A stretch of 64,000 nt of DNA from NCBI RefSeq assembly GCF_000376565.1, contig NZ_BARG01000027.1, forward strand, positions 62,001-126,000, written 5' to 3'. Below the pieces are notes generated by a model. That model ran no database searches, was not told the DNA's origin, and saw only the letters and a program-made list of their open reading frames with translations. Below, one piece after another: positions 25,588 to 34,498 of this stretch. Source of the DNA: Streptomyces hokutonensis. Its GTDB lineage: Bacteria > Actinomycetota > Actinomycetes > Streptomycetales > Streptomycetaceae. Positions within the stretch are counted from its first letter, which is position 1. Each line of letters begins with the position of its first letter. The translations under genes were made by a program, and so were the position numbers.

Positions 25588-27831
25588 GTGAAACGACGCA
25601 GAACGACCCTGCTCGCCGCCACGGCCCTCCTCGCGGCGGCCCTCACCGCCCTGCCGGCGGGCCCGGCCGGAGCCGACGAGATCGAACAGGTCAGGAACGG
25701 CACCTTCGACACCACCAGCGCACCCTGGTGGACGACGAGCAACGTCACCGCGGGCCTGTCCGGCGGACAGCTCTGCGCGGACGTTCCCGGCGGCACGACC
25801 AACCGCTGGGACGCCGCCGTCGGCCAGAACGACATCACGCTGGTCAAGGGCGAGTCGTACAAGTTCGCGTTCACGGCGTCGGGTTCGCCGGCGGGGCACG
25901 TGGTGCGGGCGATCGTCGGGCTCTCCGTGTCGCCGTACGACACCTACTACGAGCTCAGTCCCGAGCTGAGCGAGACGGGCAACTCCTATGCCTACACGTT
26001 CACTTCGCCCGTCGACACCGCACAGGGGCAGGTCGCCTTCCAGGTCGGCGGGAGTGCGGAGGGGTGGCACTTCTGCATGGACGACGTGTCCCTGCTGGGC
26101 GGGGTGCCGCCGGAGGTGTACGAGCCGGACACCGGGCCGCGCGTGCGGGTGAACCAGGTCGCCTATCTGCCGGGCGGGCCGAAGAACGCGACGCTGGTGA
26201 CCGCCTCGACGGCCGTGCTGCCCTGGGAGTTGAGGAACGCGGCGGGCGCGGTGGTCGCGCACGGGCGGACCGTGCCGCGCGGCACCGACGCGGCGTCCGG
26301 GCAGAACGTGCAGTCCATCGACTTCGGCGCGTACCGGGGGCGCGGCGAGGGCTTCACGCTGGTGGCGGACGGGGAGGCGAGCCGTCCCTTCGACATCGGG
26401 ACCGCCGCCTATGAGCGGCTGCGGCTCGACTCGTTGAAGTACTACTACACACAGCGCAGCGGCATCGCGATCCGCGACGACCTGCGCCCCGGCTATGCCC
26501 GCCCGGCCGGTCACCTGAACGTCGCCCCCAACCAGGGCGACGCGAACGTGCCCTGCCAACCCGGCCTGTGCGACTACACACTTGACGTCACCGGCGGCTG
26601 GTACGACGCGGGCGACCACGGCAAGTACGTCATCAACGGCGGTATCTCCACCTGGGAGTTGCTGAGCACCTACGAACGCTCACTGCTGGCCCGGACCGGA
26701 CAGCCGGGCAAGCTGCGCGACGGAACGCTCGCCATCCCCGAGAGCGGCAACAAGGTGCCGGACGTGCTCGACGAGGCGCGCTGGGAGCTGGAGTTCCTGC
26801 TGAAGATGCAGGTGCCGGACGGACAGCCGCTGGCGGGCATGGCCCACGGCAAGGTCCACGACGAGCAGTGGACCGGACTCCCGCTGCTCCCGAGCCAGGA
26901 CCCGCAGAAACGCGAACTGCACCCGCCGACCACGCAGGCGACGCTCAACCTCGCGGCCACGGCGGCGCAGGCGGCCCGCCTGTACCGGCCCTACGACCGG
27001 GAGTTCGCCGCGAAAGCGCTGAAGGCGGCGCGGAAAGCCTGGGCGGCGGCGCTCGCGCACCCCACGGTCTACCCGGACCCGAACGACGGCACGGGCGGCG
27101 GCGCCTACCCCGACGACAACGCCACCGACGAGTTCTACTGGGCGGCGGCCGAGCTGTATCTCACCACGGGGGAACGGCAGTTCGCCGACCACGTCACCAA
27201 CTCCCCCCTCAACACGGCGGACATCTTCGGCAGCCTCGGCTTCGACTGGGCACGGACGGCCGCCCTCGGCCGCCTCGACCTCGCCACCGTCCCCAGCCGC
27301 CTCCCCGGCCGCGACAAGCTCCGCCGCTCGGTGATCGACGGCGCGGACACCTACCTGGCCACGCTACGAACGCAGCCCTACGGCATGCCGTACGCACCGC
27401 CCGGCAACCTCTACGACTGGGGTTCCAACAGCCAGATCCTCAACAACGCGCACGTCATCGCCACCGCGTACGACCTCACCGGCGCCACGAAATACCGTGA
27501 CGGCGCGCTCCAGAGCATGGACTACATCCTCGGCCGCAACGCCCTCAACATGTCCTACGTCACCGGCTACGGCGAGGCCAACTCCCACAACGAGCACAGC
27601 CGTTGGTACGCCCACGAACTCGACCCCAACCTCCCGAACCCACCGAACGGAACCCTTGCCGGCGGCCCCAACTCCTCCATCCAGGACCCCTACGCCCAGA
27701 GCAAACTCACCGGCTGCGTCGGCCAGTTCTGCTACATCGACGACATCCAGTCCTGGTCGACGAACGAGACGGCGGTGAACTGGAACGCGGCGCTGGCCTG
27801 GATGGCTTCGTTCGCGGCGGATCAGGGATGA
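25588..27831 (+). CDS. Secreted GH9 endoglucanase (cellulase) with N-terminal CBM
   Basis: A 747-residue cellulase. A Sec signal ([24 protein letters not shown], cut near residue 32; shown here only as [13 protein letters not shown]) precedes a CBM4/9-like beta-sandwich (about 35-170), the Ig-like CelD_N domain (about 178-265, [12 protein letters not shown]) and the GH9 (alpha/alpha)6 barrel (about 270-745). Catalytic base Asp340/Asp343 lies in [12 protein letters not shown]; the acid Glu727 lies in [11 protein letters not shown]. It hydrolyses cellulose outside the cell. The GTG has GAGGGAG upstream; the CebR box lies in front. Confidence 0.95.
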   Translation: MKRRRTTLLAATALLAAALTALPAGPAGADEIEQVRNGTFDTTSAPWWTTSNVTAGLSGGQLCADVPGGTTNRWDAAVGQNDITLVKGESYKFAFTASGSPAGHVVRAIVGLSVSPYDTYYELSPELSETGNSYAYTFTSPVDTAQGQVAFQVGGSAEGWHFCMDDVSLLGGVPPEVYEPDTGPRVRVNQVAYLPGGPKNATLVTASTAVLPWELRNAAGAVVAHGRTVPRGTDAASGQNVQSIDFGAYRGRGEGFTLVADGEASRPFDIGTAAYERLRLDSLKYYYTQRSGIAIRDDLRPGYARPAGHLNVAPNQGDANVPCQPGLCDYTLDVTGGWYDAGDHGKYVINGGISTWELLSTYERSLLARTGQPGKLRDGTLAIPESGNKVPDVLDEARWELEFLLKMQVPDGQPLAGMAHGKVHDEQWTGLPLLPSQDPQKRELHPPTTQATLNLAATAAQAARLYRPYDREFAAKALKAARKAWAAALAHPTVYPDPNDGTGGGAYPDDNATDEFYWAAAELYLTTGERQFADHVTNSPLNTADIFGSLGFDWARTAALGRLDLATVPSRLPGRDKLRRSVIDGADTYLATLRTQPYGMPYAPPGNLYDWGSNSQILNNAHVIATAYDLTGATKYRDGALQSMDYILGRNALNMSYVTGYGEANSHNEHSRWYAHELDPNLPNPPNGTLAGGPNSSIQDPYAQSKLTGCVGQFCYIDDIQSWSTNETAVNWNAALAWMASFAADQG

Positions 27832-27838
27832 TCTCCGG

Positions 27839-28294
27839 ATGAGTCGATTCGCCGAGGTCGTCGTGCTGGCCCTGCACGCAGACGAAGTGATGGAACCGCT
27901 GACCCGGGACGAGCCGGAGCGCAGCTGGCGTGGCCGGTTCGTCCCGATCGAGAGCCAGTGGGGGACGTCGTTCGGCGCGGGATGGGCCACCGAGTTCGAG
28001 CGCATGCGCCCACGGGAGGGGCTCCTGAAGCATCTGGAGTCGCTCCCGTGGCCCTGGCCGGGGAGCGTCCAGGTTCTGATCCACGACGAGGACGACGATT
28101 GCTTCGGACTGTGGATGCTCCATGACGGAAAGCTCGTGGAGGTAACGCTCCCGCACACCCGCCGCTTCCACAAACCGGCCCCGCCCACCGAGGAGTTCCC
28201 GCCCGATCCGGGCTGTCTCCTGCGGACGGACCAGGACCGCGAACTGCCCGAGCAGACCCCGGAACACCTCCGGGATCCGCGGCCGGCCTGGTAG
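27839..28294 (+). CDS. Hypothetical protein behind the cellulase gene
   Basis: I do not recognise a family. The 151-residue product is acidic and Trp-rich in its middle (SLPWPWPGSVQVLIHDEDDDCFGLWML) and ends in a Pro/Glu-rich tail; no signal or TM segment is present, so it is cytoplasmic. The mixed beta pattern in residues 75-110 resembles small immunity-like or SUKH-like folds, but this is weak. It starts 7 bp after the GH9 stop, so it may be co-transcribed with, and hence CebR-controlled along with, the cellulase. It converges on the cytochrome b gene with a 9-bp gap. Confidence 0.6.
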   Translation: MSRFAEVVVLALHADEVMEPLTRDEPERSWRGRFVPIESQWGTSFGAGWATEFERMRPREGLLKHLESLPWPWPGSVQVLIHDEDDDCFGLWMLHDGKLVEVTLPHTRRFHKPAPPTEEFPPDPGCLLRTDQDRELPEQTPEHLRDPRPAW

Positions 28295-28303
28295 GGAGAC
28301 GGG

Positions 28304-29779
28304 TCAGGGCTCGCGTTCCATGAGTTCCCTCGGGCGCTTGTGCGCGGTCAGCGTGTGCAGTTCCGCTGGGTCCAGCGGCCGGTGTATCTCCACGTACTCG
28401 CCGTGCGGCAGCCGCTTGATCACGCCTGTCTCGCGGCCGTGCAACACCAGTTCCGCGTCGCGGAGTTGGAGGCCCAGGCAGATGCGGCGGGTGATGACGA
28501 ACGCGAGGACCGGGACGGCGAACACCGCGACCCGGACCATCCATGTCACCGTGTTGATCGAGAGATGGAGGCGGGTGGCCACGATGTCGTTGCCGCCGCC
28601 TGCCAGGAGGATCAGGTAGAGGCTGATCCAGGCGACGCCGAGGCCGGTGCGGCTGGGGCGGTTGCGGGGGCGGTCGAGGAGATGGTGTTCGTGTGTGTCG
28701 CCCGTCCGCCAGGACTCGAGGAACGGGTACGCGCCGATGAGGACGAGGAGGAGCGGGAAGACCACGATCGGGATCAGTACGCCGAGGACCAACGTGTGGC
28801 CCCACAAGGTGACTTCCCAGCCCGGCATCACGCGGACCAGGCCCTCCGCGAAGCCCAGGTACCAGTCGGGCTGGGCGCCCGTGGAGACCTGGTCGGCGCG
28901 GTAGGGGCCGTAGGACCAGACGGGGTTGATCGATGCGACCGCCGCGAGGACGGTGAGCGCGCCGAAGACCAGGAAGAAGAAGCCGCCCGCCTTGGCCAGG
29001 TAGACCGGCATGAACGGGGAGCCGACCACGTTGCGTTCGGTGCGGCCGGGGCCCGCGAACTGGGTGTGCTTGTGGTAGACGACCAGGATGAGGTGGACGA
29101 CGACGAGGGCCGCCATGATGCCTGGGATCAGCAGTACGTGCAGGGAGTAGAAGCGGGACACGATGTCGTGGCCGGGGTACTCGCCGCCGAACAGGAACAT
29201 CGACAGGTACGTCCCGACGACCGGGACCGAGAGCAACGCGCCGTCCACGAAGCGCATGCCCGTGCCCGACAGCAGGTCGTCCGGGAGCGAGTAGCCGAAG
29301 AGGCCCTCGAAGAGGCCGAGGAACAACAGCGTCCAGCCGAACAGCCAGTTGAGCTCGCGCGGCTTGCGGAACGAGCCCGTGAAGAAGTGCCGCATCATGT
29401 GCGTCAGCATCGCGGCGATGAACACCAGCGCCGCCCAGTGGTGCAACTGCCGCACCAGCAGCCCGCCGCGCACGTCGAAGCTGATGTGCAGCGTCGAGGC
29501 GTAGGCGTCGGACATGCGGATGCCGTTCAGGGGGACGTAACTCCCGTGGTACGTCACCTCGTTCATGGACGGGTGGAAGAACAGGGTCAGATACACGCCC
29601 GTGAGGATCAGGACCACGAAGCTGTAGAGGCAGATCTCGCCGAGCAGGAACGACCAGTGGTCCGGGAACACCTTGCGCAGATACTGCTTGCCCAGCGCGT
29701 AGATGCCGAGCCGGCCGTCGAACCAGTCGGCGACGCGCTCGCCCCGCGAGGACTCGGAAGGGCCGGATGGGCTGGTCAC
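28304..29779 (-). CDS. Stand-alone cytochrome b (QcrB-like)
   Basis: A 491-residue membrane protein of the bc complex cytochrome b family, with about eight to nine TM helices. Heme-ligand histidines are visible in helix B (RQLHHWAAL...HMMRHFF) and helix D (YSLHVLL...VVVHLIL). The Qo-site motif is PDWY (QPDWYLGF), as in actinobacterial QcrB. Normal qcrB sits in a qcrCAB operon; here no Rieske or cytochrome c gene is next to it. Its GTG overlaps the TGA of the ECF41 sigma gene by 4 bp (GTGA) behind GGAGGAGGA, so translation is coupled. It is a paralogue, or a partner in an alternative respiratory complex. Confidence 0.93.
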   Translation of the reverse strand: MTSPSGPSESSRGERVADWFDGRLGIYALGKQYLRKVFPDHWSFLLGEICLYSFVVLILTGVYLTLFFHPSMNEVTYHGSYVPLNGIRMSDAYASTLHISFDVRGGLLVRQLHHWAALVFIAAMLTHMMRHFFTGSFRKPRELNWLFGWTLLFLGLFEGLFGYSLPDDLLSGTGMRFVDGALLSVPVVGTYLSMFLFGGEYPGHDIVSRFYSLHVLLIPGIMAALVVVHLILVVYHKHTQFAGPGRTERNVVGSPFMPVYLAKAGGFFFLVFGALTVLAAVASINPVWSYGPYRADQVSTGAQPDWYLGFAEGLVRVMPGWEVTLWGHTLVLGVLIPIVVFPLLLVLIGAYPFLESWRTGDTHEHHLLDRPRNRPSRTGLGVAWISLYLILLAGGGNDIVATRLHLSINTVTWMVRVAVFAVPVLAFVITRRICLGLQLRDAELVLHGRETGVIKRLPHGEYVEIHRPLDPAELHTLTAHKRPRELMEREP

Positions 29780-30699
29780 TGGTCCTCCTCCTCGTCCTTG
29801 TGCACGTGCGTGAGCTTCTCGGGGTTGGTCACGATGTAGACCCCGGACACCTGGTCGCCCTCGGGCGTGAGGTCCATGACCATCACCGCGTACGGCGCGT
29901 CGCCCTCGAACAGCACGGCCGCGTCGTCGCCGTTGACGCGCCGGAAGCGCAGCTCCAGATCCTGCGGACGGCGCCTGCCCGCGAAGGAGTTGATGAGGCG
30001 GACGGCCTTGTCCCGGCCGTGCACCGGGCGCAGTCCCGCCGGTTTCCGGTTGCCCCCGCTGTCCGTCCAGACCGTGACGTCGGGCGCGAGGATCTCCATC
30101 AGCGAGGCGATGTCCCCGCCGATCGCGGCCCGCACGAACCGTTCCGTCGCCTCCCGCCGCACCCGGGGATGCGCCTCGTACAACGGCCGCCGCGCGTGCA
30201 CATGGGCCCGCGCCCGGTGCGCGAGCTGCCGTACGGCGGCCGGGGTGCGCTCGATGATGTCCGCGATCTCGGTGTGGGCGTACCCGAACACCTCGTTGAG
30301 GACGAAGACCGCCCGCTCCAGCGGGCTCAGCGACTCCAGGACGACCAGCATGGCCAGCGAGACGGACTCGGCGCGCAGGGCCGGGTCGACGGGGTCGTCG
30401 GCCGGGCCGAGCAGGGGTTCCGGCAGCCACGGGCCGACATACGTCTCGCGGCGGCGGCTGATCGTGGCGCGCCGCTGCAGCGCGTGGTTGACGGCGATCC
30501 GGACGAGATAGGCGCGCCGGTTGGTGATGGTGTCGAGCGGGGAACGGCGGGCGCGCGCCGTCCAGGACAGCCAGGTCTCCTGCAGGACGTCGTCGGTGTC
30601 GGCGACGCTGCCCAGCATGTTGTAGACGAGGCTGAACAACAGCTCCCGATGGTCCATGAAGTCATCGGTCGCCTCTTCGGTGACAGCGATCTCGGACAT
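29776..30699 (-). CDS. ECF41-type sigma factor
   Basis: A 307-residue sigma factor with region 2 (SLVYNMLGSVADTDDVLQETWL, about residues 23-44; given as LGSVADTDDVLQETW), region 4 (YAHTEIADIIERTPAAVRQLAHRARAH; key part ADIIERTPAAVRQL) and a SnoaL-like C-domain. Three ECF41 marks are kept: WLPEPL in the linker, a DGGG-like DSGGN loop, and NPEKL near the C-terminus, which together control sigma activity. GGGGAGG precedes the ATG. It is the first gene of a two-gene unit with cytochrome b, and divergent from an MFS/hemerythrin operon with TGTCACA sites between. Confidence 0.95.
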   Translation of the reverse strand: MSEIAVTEEATDDFMDHRELLFSLVYNMLGSVADTDDVLQETWLSWTARARRSPLDTITNRRAYLVRIAVNHALQRRATISRRRETYVGPWLPEPLLGPADDPVDPALRAESVSLAMLVVLESLSPLERAVFVLNEVFGYAHTEIADIIERTPAAVRQLAHRARAHVHARRPLYEAHPRVRREATERFVRAAIGGDIASLMEILAPDVTVWTDSGGNRKPAGLRPVHGRDKAVRLINSFAGRRRPQDLELRFRRVNGDDAAVLFEGDAPYAVMVMDLTPEGDQVSGVYIVTNPEKLTHVHKDEEEDQ

Positions 30700-30753
30700 A
30701 CCCGCGCCTCCCCAGTGCGTGCTCACTACTGCGAGGGGTGCCGGGGGCCGGAA

Positions 30754-30811
30754 TGTGACAGCCAAGGGCGCGAATGTGACGTACGTCTCTGCGCAGCGGC
30801 GCCGTGTCACA
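30754..30811. promoter_or_regulatory. Three TGTCACA-type elements between the ECF41 and MFS genes
   Basis: The 167-bp gap holds TGTCACA on the minus strand at 30754-30760, CGTCACA on the minus strand at 30775-30781 and TGTCACA on the plus strand at 30805-30811. TGTCACA is the ECF41 -35 consensus. No CGTC -10 sits at 16 bp from any of them, so promoter function is uncertain. Confidence 0.35.
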
Positions 30812-30866
30812 CCCGGTGGCCGCCCCGGCCTCTTGACCGCGAGTCCTACGCAAGGAGACCGACATC

Positions 30867-32480
30867 GTGTTCAAGAAATGGCACGGCAATCCCTGGGCGA
30901 TCCTCATCACGCTCTCGCTCGGGTTCTTCATGACCCTCCTCGACCTCACGATCGTGAACATCGCGATCCCCCAACTCGGCCAGGACCTGGGGGCGTCCCT
31001 GGACGAGATCCTCTGGGTCGTCAACGCCTACACCCTGGCGCTGGCCGTCCTGCTGATCACCGGTGGCCGCCTCGGCGACCTGCGCGGCAAACGCAACCTG
31101 TTCGCCGCCGGAGTCGCCCTGTTCACCCTGGCCAGCCTCGCCTGCGGGCTCGCACAGGACCCGGCGCAGCTCATCGGGTTCCGCGCGGTGCAGGGCCTGG
31201 GCGCGGCGCTGCTCATGCCGCAGACCCTGTCGATCATCACCGAGGTGTTCCCGGCCGACCGGCGCGGAGTCGCGATGGGCATCTGGGGCGCCGTCGCGGG
31301 CGTGTCCGGCGCGCTCGGCCCGATCCTCGGCGGGGTGCTGATCACCCATCTGTCCTGGCGGTGGATCTTCTTCGTCAACCTGCCGATCGGCGCGCTGGTG
31401 CTCGTGCTGACCATGGCGATCATCCCGGGAGCCGAGCGCACGGTACGGCGCCGCTTCGACACCCTCGGCGTCACCCTCGCCTCAACTGCCCTGTTCTGCC
31501 TGGCCTTTGGACTGACCGAGGGGCAGCGCTACGACTGGAACGCCTGGATCTGGAGCCTGTTGGGCGCGGCGGCCGTGTTCTTCGCGGTCTTCCTGCTGCA
31601 CGAGCGCGGACAGCAGGCCGGCGAACCCCTGGTCCCCTTCTCACTGTTCAGGGACCGGAACTTCACGCTCATCAACTTCGTCGGCGTCACCGTGTCGTTC
31701 GGCGTGGTCGGCATGTTCCTGCCCCTGACGATCTATCTGCAGTCCGTGCTCGGCTTCAGTGCCCAGAAGGCGGGCCTGGTCCTGCTGCCCGTAGCCCTCG
31801 GCTCGTTCGTCATGGCGGGGCCCGCCGGAGCCCTCGCGGACCGGCTCGGCGGCAAGTTCATCCTGATGGGCGGGCTGCTCGCCTGGGCGGGCGGACTGAT
31901 CTGGATCGTCGGCGTCGCGGGCGTCGGAACCGGCTGGCCGACCATCGCCCTCCCGCTCTTCCTCACCGGCCTCGGCGTCGGCTGCACCTTCGCCCCCATG
32001 GCCACCGAGGTCATGCGCGGCGTCCCGCCCCGGCTCGCCGGCGCCGCGTCCGGCGTCACCAACGCGCTGCGCCAGGTCGGTTCGGTGCTCGCCGGTGCCG
32101 TCATCGGCGCGGTCCTCCAGGCCCAGCTGGCCTCCTCCCTGACCGAACAGGCCCGGGCCCGGGCCGGTCAACTCCCCACCGGCTACCGGGAGTCCTTCGT
32201 CTCCGCGTTCTCCAGGTCCGAGTCCGACATCGGCGCCGGGCAGCAGGGCGGCGCCCCGTCCGGTGTCCCGCACGGCATCGCCGAGCGCATGCGCGCCCTC
32301 GGCGGCCAGGTCTTCGGCCACGGCTTCGTCCACGCCATGGGACCCGCCGTGTACGTCGCCGTAGCCGTCCTGCTGACCGGCGCGCTCGCCTGTCTCGCCG
32401 TACGACGGCACCTGGGACCGTCCGCCGACCCGCACGCCCTGCCCGTGTCCGGGCCCGAACTGGAGGAAGCCGCACGATGA
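30867..32480 (+). CDS. MFS drug:H+ antiporter (DHA2/EmrB-QacA type, 14 TM)
   Basis: A 537-residue integral membrane exporter. DHA2 marks are motif D1 near the start (LDLTIVNIAIPQL), motif A (GRLGDLRGKR) and motif C in helix 5 (GVSGALGPILGG). The hydrophobic pattern fits 14 helices. It exports hydrophobic compounds; the substrate is unknown. AAGGAGA lies 8 nt before the GTG. Its stop overlaps the start of the hemerythrin gene (ATGA), so the two are one translationally coupled operon. It is divergent from the ECF41 sigma factor. Confidence 0.94.
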   Translation: MFKKWHGNPWAILITLSLGFFMTLLDLTIVNIAIPQLGQDLGASLDEILWVVNAYTLALAVLLITGGRLGDLRGKRNLFAAGVALFTLASLACGLAQDPAQLIGFRAVQGLGAALLMPQTLSIITEVFPADRRGVAMGIWGAVAGVSGALGPILGGVLITHLSWRWIFFVNLPIGALVLVLTMAIIPGAERTVRRRFDTLGVTLASTALFCLAFGLTEGQRYDWNAWIWSLLGAAAVFFAVFLLHERGQQAGEPLVPFSLFRDRNFTLINFVGVTVSFGVVGMFLPLTIYLQSVLGFSAQKAGLVLLPVALGSFVMAGPAGALADRLGGKFILMGGLLAWAGGLIWIVGVAGVGTGWPTIALPLFLTGLGVGCTFAPMATEVMRGVPPRLAGAASGVTNALRQVGSVLAGAVIGAVLQAQLASSLTEQARARAGQLPTGYRESFVSAFSRSESDIGAGQQGGAPSGVPHGIAERMRALGGQVFGHGFVHAMGPAVYVAVAVLLTGALACLAVRRHLGPSADPHALPVSGPELEEAAR

Positions 32481-33085
32481 CCATCGACTTCACGCCCATG
32501 TACGCCTCGCACGACGCCTTCCGGCGCGACCTGGAGCGGCTCGCCGGGGCGGTCGCGGACGGCAGGGCGCACACCGCGCCGGTGCTCGCCGGGTGGGAGA
32601 ACTTCAAGCACCAACTCCACGTCCATCACACCGCCGAGGACAGCGACCTGTGGCCGCGGGTCCGGACGCGGGTCGGAGGGCGTACGCGGGACCTCGGGAT
32701 GCTCGACGAGATGGAGGCCGAACACGCCCGTATCGACCCGCTGTTGGCCGCGGTGGACGCTGCGCTGGCCGACCGGGCCTTTGAACTCCCCGATCTGGTA
32801 CGGGCGTTGCGGGCGACCCTCGACGATCACCTCAAGCACGAGGAGGACAGTGCGCTGCCGTTGATGGGGGAGGTGTTGACCGATGCGGACTGGGCCGCCT
32901 TCACCGGGCGGCTGCGGGAGACGCAGGGGCTGCGGGGGGCCGCGGTGTTCGTGCCGTGGCTCGTGGACGGGGTGTCGGCGGGGGACCGGGAACGGTTCCT
33001 GGGGGCGTTTCCGCCGCCGGTGCGGGTGCTGAACAGGCTGTTTTGGGAGGGGAGTTATCGGCGGCGGGGACTTTGGGGCGTGTAG
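32477..33085 (+). CDS. Hemerythrin-domain protein
   Basis: The 202-residue protein is a four-helix-bundle hemerythrin: the histidine/acid ligands for a diiron site are visible as HQLHVHHTAEDSDLWP (about residues 37-52), EAEHARID (about 77-84) and HLKHEEDSALP (about 117-127). Such proteins bind O2, NO or act in iron and oxidative-stress sensing. The C-terminal ~60 residues (VPWLVDGVSAGDRERFLG) are typical of actinobacterial members. The overlapping ATGA start couples it to the MFS exporter. The redox theme matches the divergent ECF41/cytochrome b unit. Confidence 0.92.
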   Translation: MTIDFTPMYASHDAFRRDLERLAGAVADGRAHTAPVLAGWENFKHQLHVHHTAEDSDLWPRVRTRVGGRTRDLGMLDEMEAEHARIDPLLAAVDAALADRAFELPDLVRALRATLDDHLKHEEDSALPLMGEVLTDADWAAFTGRLRETQGLRGAAVFVPWLVDGVSAGDRERFLGAFPPPVRVLNRLFWEGSYRRRGLWGV

Positions 33086-33101
33086 AAAGTGCGGGCCGGT
33101 G

Positions 33102-33131
33102 GGGGCTGGTCGCGCAGTTCCCCGCGCCCCT
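33102..33131. repeat. Abundant Streptomyces intergenic repeat (30 bp)
   Basis: GGGGCTGGTCGCGCAG followed by TTCCCCGCGCCCCT lies 16 bp after the hemerythrin stop. From memory this string, or its complement, occurs many times in Streptomyces genomes between convergent genes. The GGGGC...GCCCC ends can pair, so it may act as a terminator-like hairpin. Confidence 0.6.
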
Positions 33132-33156
33132 GAAGGCGCTCACCCAGCCGGAGACC

Positions 33157-33846
33157 TCAGGCGGCGTCGTGGAACACCAACCCCAACGCGCACCGCCTGC
33201 CAGACCGCACCGTGCTGACCCCGTGGCGCATCGCCCCCGCCGACCACCCGCGCTTCGACCGTACGGGGCGGTCCCTCGTGGTGAACACCAGGCCGTGGCC
33301 CTGCCGTAGTGGGGTCGCGGTGCCGCGGGACTGGGCCCGGGGGCGCTGTTCGACCATGAGGAACTCGCCGCCCGTGTAGTCGGTGCCGTACTCGTCGAGG
33401 CCGATCACCACCTGGAGCGGGAAGACCAACTCGCCGAAGACATCGCGGTGGAGGGCGTTCCAGTCGCCCTCGCCGTAGCGGAGCAGGATCTGCGCCGAGC
33501 GGTCCTGACCGGCCTCGTGGCAGCGCGCCAGCCACTCGTCCAGGTCGTCCGGCCAGGGGGCCGGGCGGCCCAGGCGGGCCGCCCAGTCGCGGGCGATCGG
33601 CAGCAGGCGCGGATAGAGCGCGGCGCGCAGCGCGGCCACCGGTGCGGGCAGGTCGTGGGTGAAGTAGCGGTACTCGCCGGAGCCGAAGCGGTGGCGGGCC
33701 ATGTCCACGGTGGTGCGGAACAGTTCCGGTTTCTCGTACAGCGCGGACAGGTCGCGGCACTCGGCGGGCGTCAACAGCTGCGCGGTCGGCGCGCTGCCGT
33801 ACAGGTCCAACTCCTCCGTCAGCGCAGGCCAGTTGGTGCGGTCCAT
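33157..33846 (-). CDS. 2OG-Fe(II) oxygenase linked to ogt
   Basis: A 229-residue double-stranded beta-helix oxygenase. The iron triad is His133-x-Asp135 (NALHRDVFGE) and His208 (AMRHGVSTV); Arg214 or Arg217 should bind 2-oxoglutarate. 'YTGGEFLMVEQRPR' (about 157-170) is a prolyl-4-hydroxylase/AlkB-superfamily strand. GGGAGGA lies upstream of the ATG. It starts 17 bp after the O6-alkylguanine transferase stop, so both belong to one operon. The context suggests repair of alkylated nucleic acid or protein, but it lacks the usual AlkB sequence marks, so the substrate is uncertain. Confidence 0.88.
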   Translation of the reverse strand: MDRTNWPALTEELDLYGSAPTAQLLTPAECRDLSALYEKPELFRTTVDMARHRFGSGEYRYFTHDLPAPVAALRAALYPRLLPIARDWAARLGRPAPWPDDLDEWLARCHEAGQDRSAQILLRYGEGDWNALHRDVFGELVFPLQVVIGLDEYGTDYTGGEFLMVEQRPRAQSRGTATPLRQGHGLVFTTRDRPVRSKRGWSAGAMRHGVSTVRSGRRCALGLVFHDAA

Positions 33847-33863
33847 GAGTACGACGTCCTCCC

Positions 33864-34361
33864 TCAGCCGAGCATCGGTTGCAGCGCGCCCTCGTGCGTC
33901 AGCAGCCGCACCTTGCGCTCGACACCGCCGGCGTAGCCGCGCATCGAGCCGTCCGCGCCGATCACCCGATGGCACGGGCGTACCACCAGCAGCGGGTTGG
34001 CGCCGATCGCCGCGCCCACCGCCCGGACCTCGGCGCGCGGCACCCCCAGCCGCTCGGCGAGCGCGCCGTAGGTCGTCGTGGTGCCGTAGGGAATCTCGTC
34101 GAGGGCCCGCCACACCCGCTGCTGGAACTCCGTTCCCTCGGGGGTGAACGGGAGTCGGAAGCGGGTGAGGTGTCCGGCGAAGTAGGCCGAGAGCTGGCGG
34201 GCGGCCTCGGCGAAGGCCGGGTCGTCGCGGTGCTCGTCTGCGACGGCGGTCGGGCCGTCCGCGATCCGGAGGGAGGTGAGTGTCGTACCGTCTGGCGACT
34301 GTTCGCCGGTGAGGAGCAGTTCACCCAGTGGACTGTCGAGGCATGTGCGGATGGTGTTCAT
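33864..34361 (-). CDS. ogt: Methylated-DNA-protein-cysteine methyltransferase
   Basis: A 165-residue suicide repair protein that takes the alkyl group from O6-alkylguanine or O4-alkylthymine onto its active Cys. The active-site block is LLVVRPCHRVIG with Cys130, and 'FQQRVWRALDEIPYGTTTTYGALA' (about 79-102; helix-turn-helix for DNA minor-groove binding) precedes it. Length and domain order are those of Ogt without an Ada regulatory domain. The start chosen gives the usual N-terminus; no strong ribosome site is visible, and a 17-residue longer form is possible. It is the first gene of an operon with the 2OG oxygenase. Confidence 0.93.
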   Translation of the reverse strand: MNTIRTCLDSPLGELLLTGEQSPDGTTLTSLRIADGPTAVADEHRDDPAFAEAARQLSAYFAGHLTRFRLPFTPEGTEFQQRVWRALDEIPYGTTTTYGALAERLGVPRAEVRAVGAAIGANPLLVVRPCHRVIGADGSMRGYAGGVERKVRLLTHEGALQPMLG

Positions 34362-34467
34362 ACGGTCGAGTCTGCTCTGGGACGACGGTCGGGTCCGGCG
34401 GTATTCGGACATGGCGTTGGGGTCTGCTCGGTACCGTCGGGTGTGCCTCCTGACCTGGCGGTATTTA

Positions 34468-34481
34468 CGGGTAAGTACCCG
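34468..34481. promoter_or_regulatory. Palindrome in the TA promoter
   Basis: CGGGTA-AG-TACCCG has perfect 6-bp arms and lies 17 bp before the antitoxin start; it overlaps a second palindrome TTAC-GG-GTAA. Both sit where an autoregulating antitoxin would bind. Confidence 0.5.
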
Positions 34482-34498
34482 AGCGGTACCGTGAGGTC

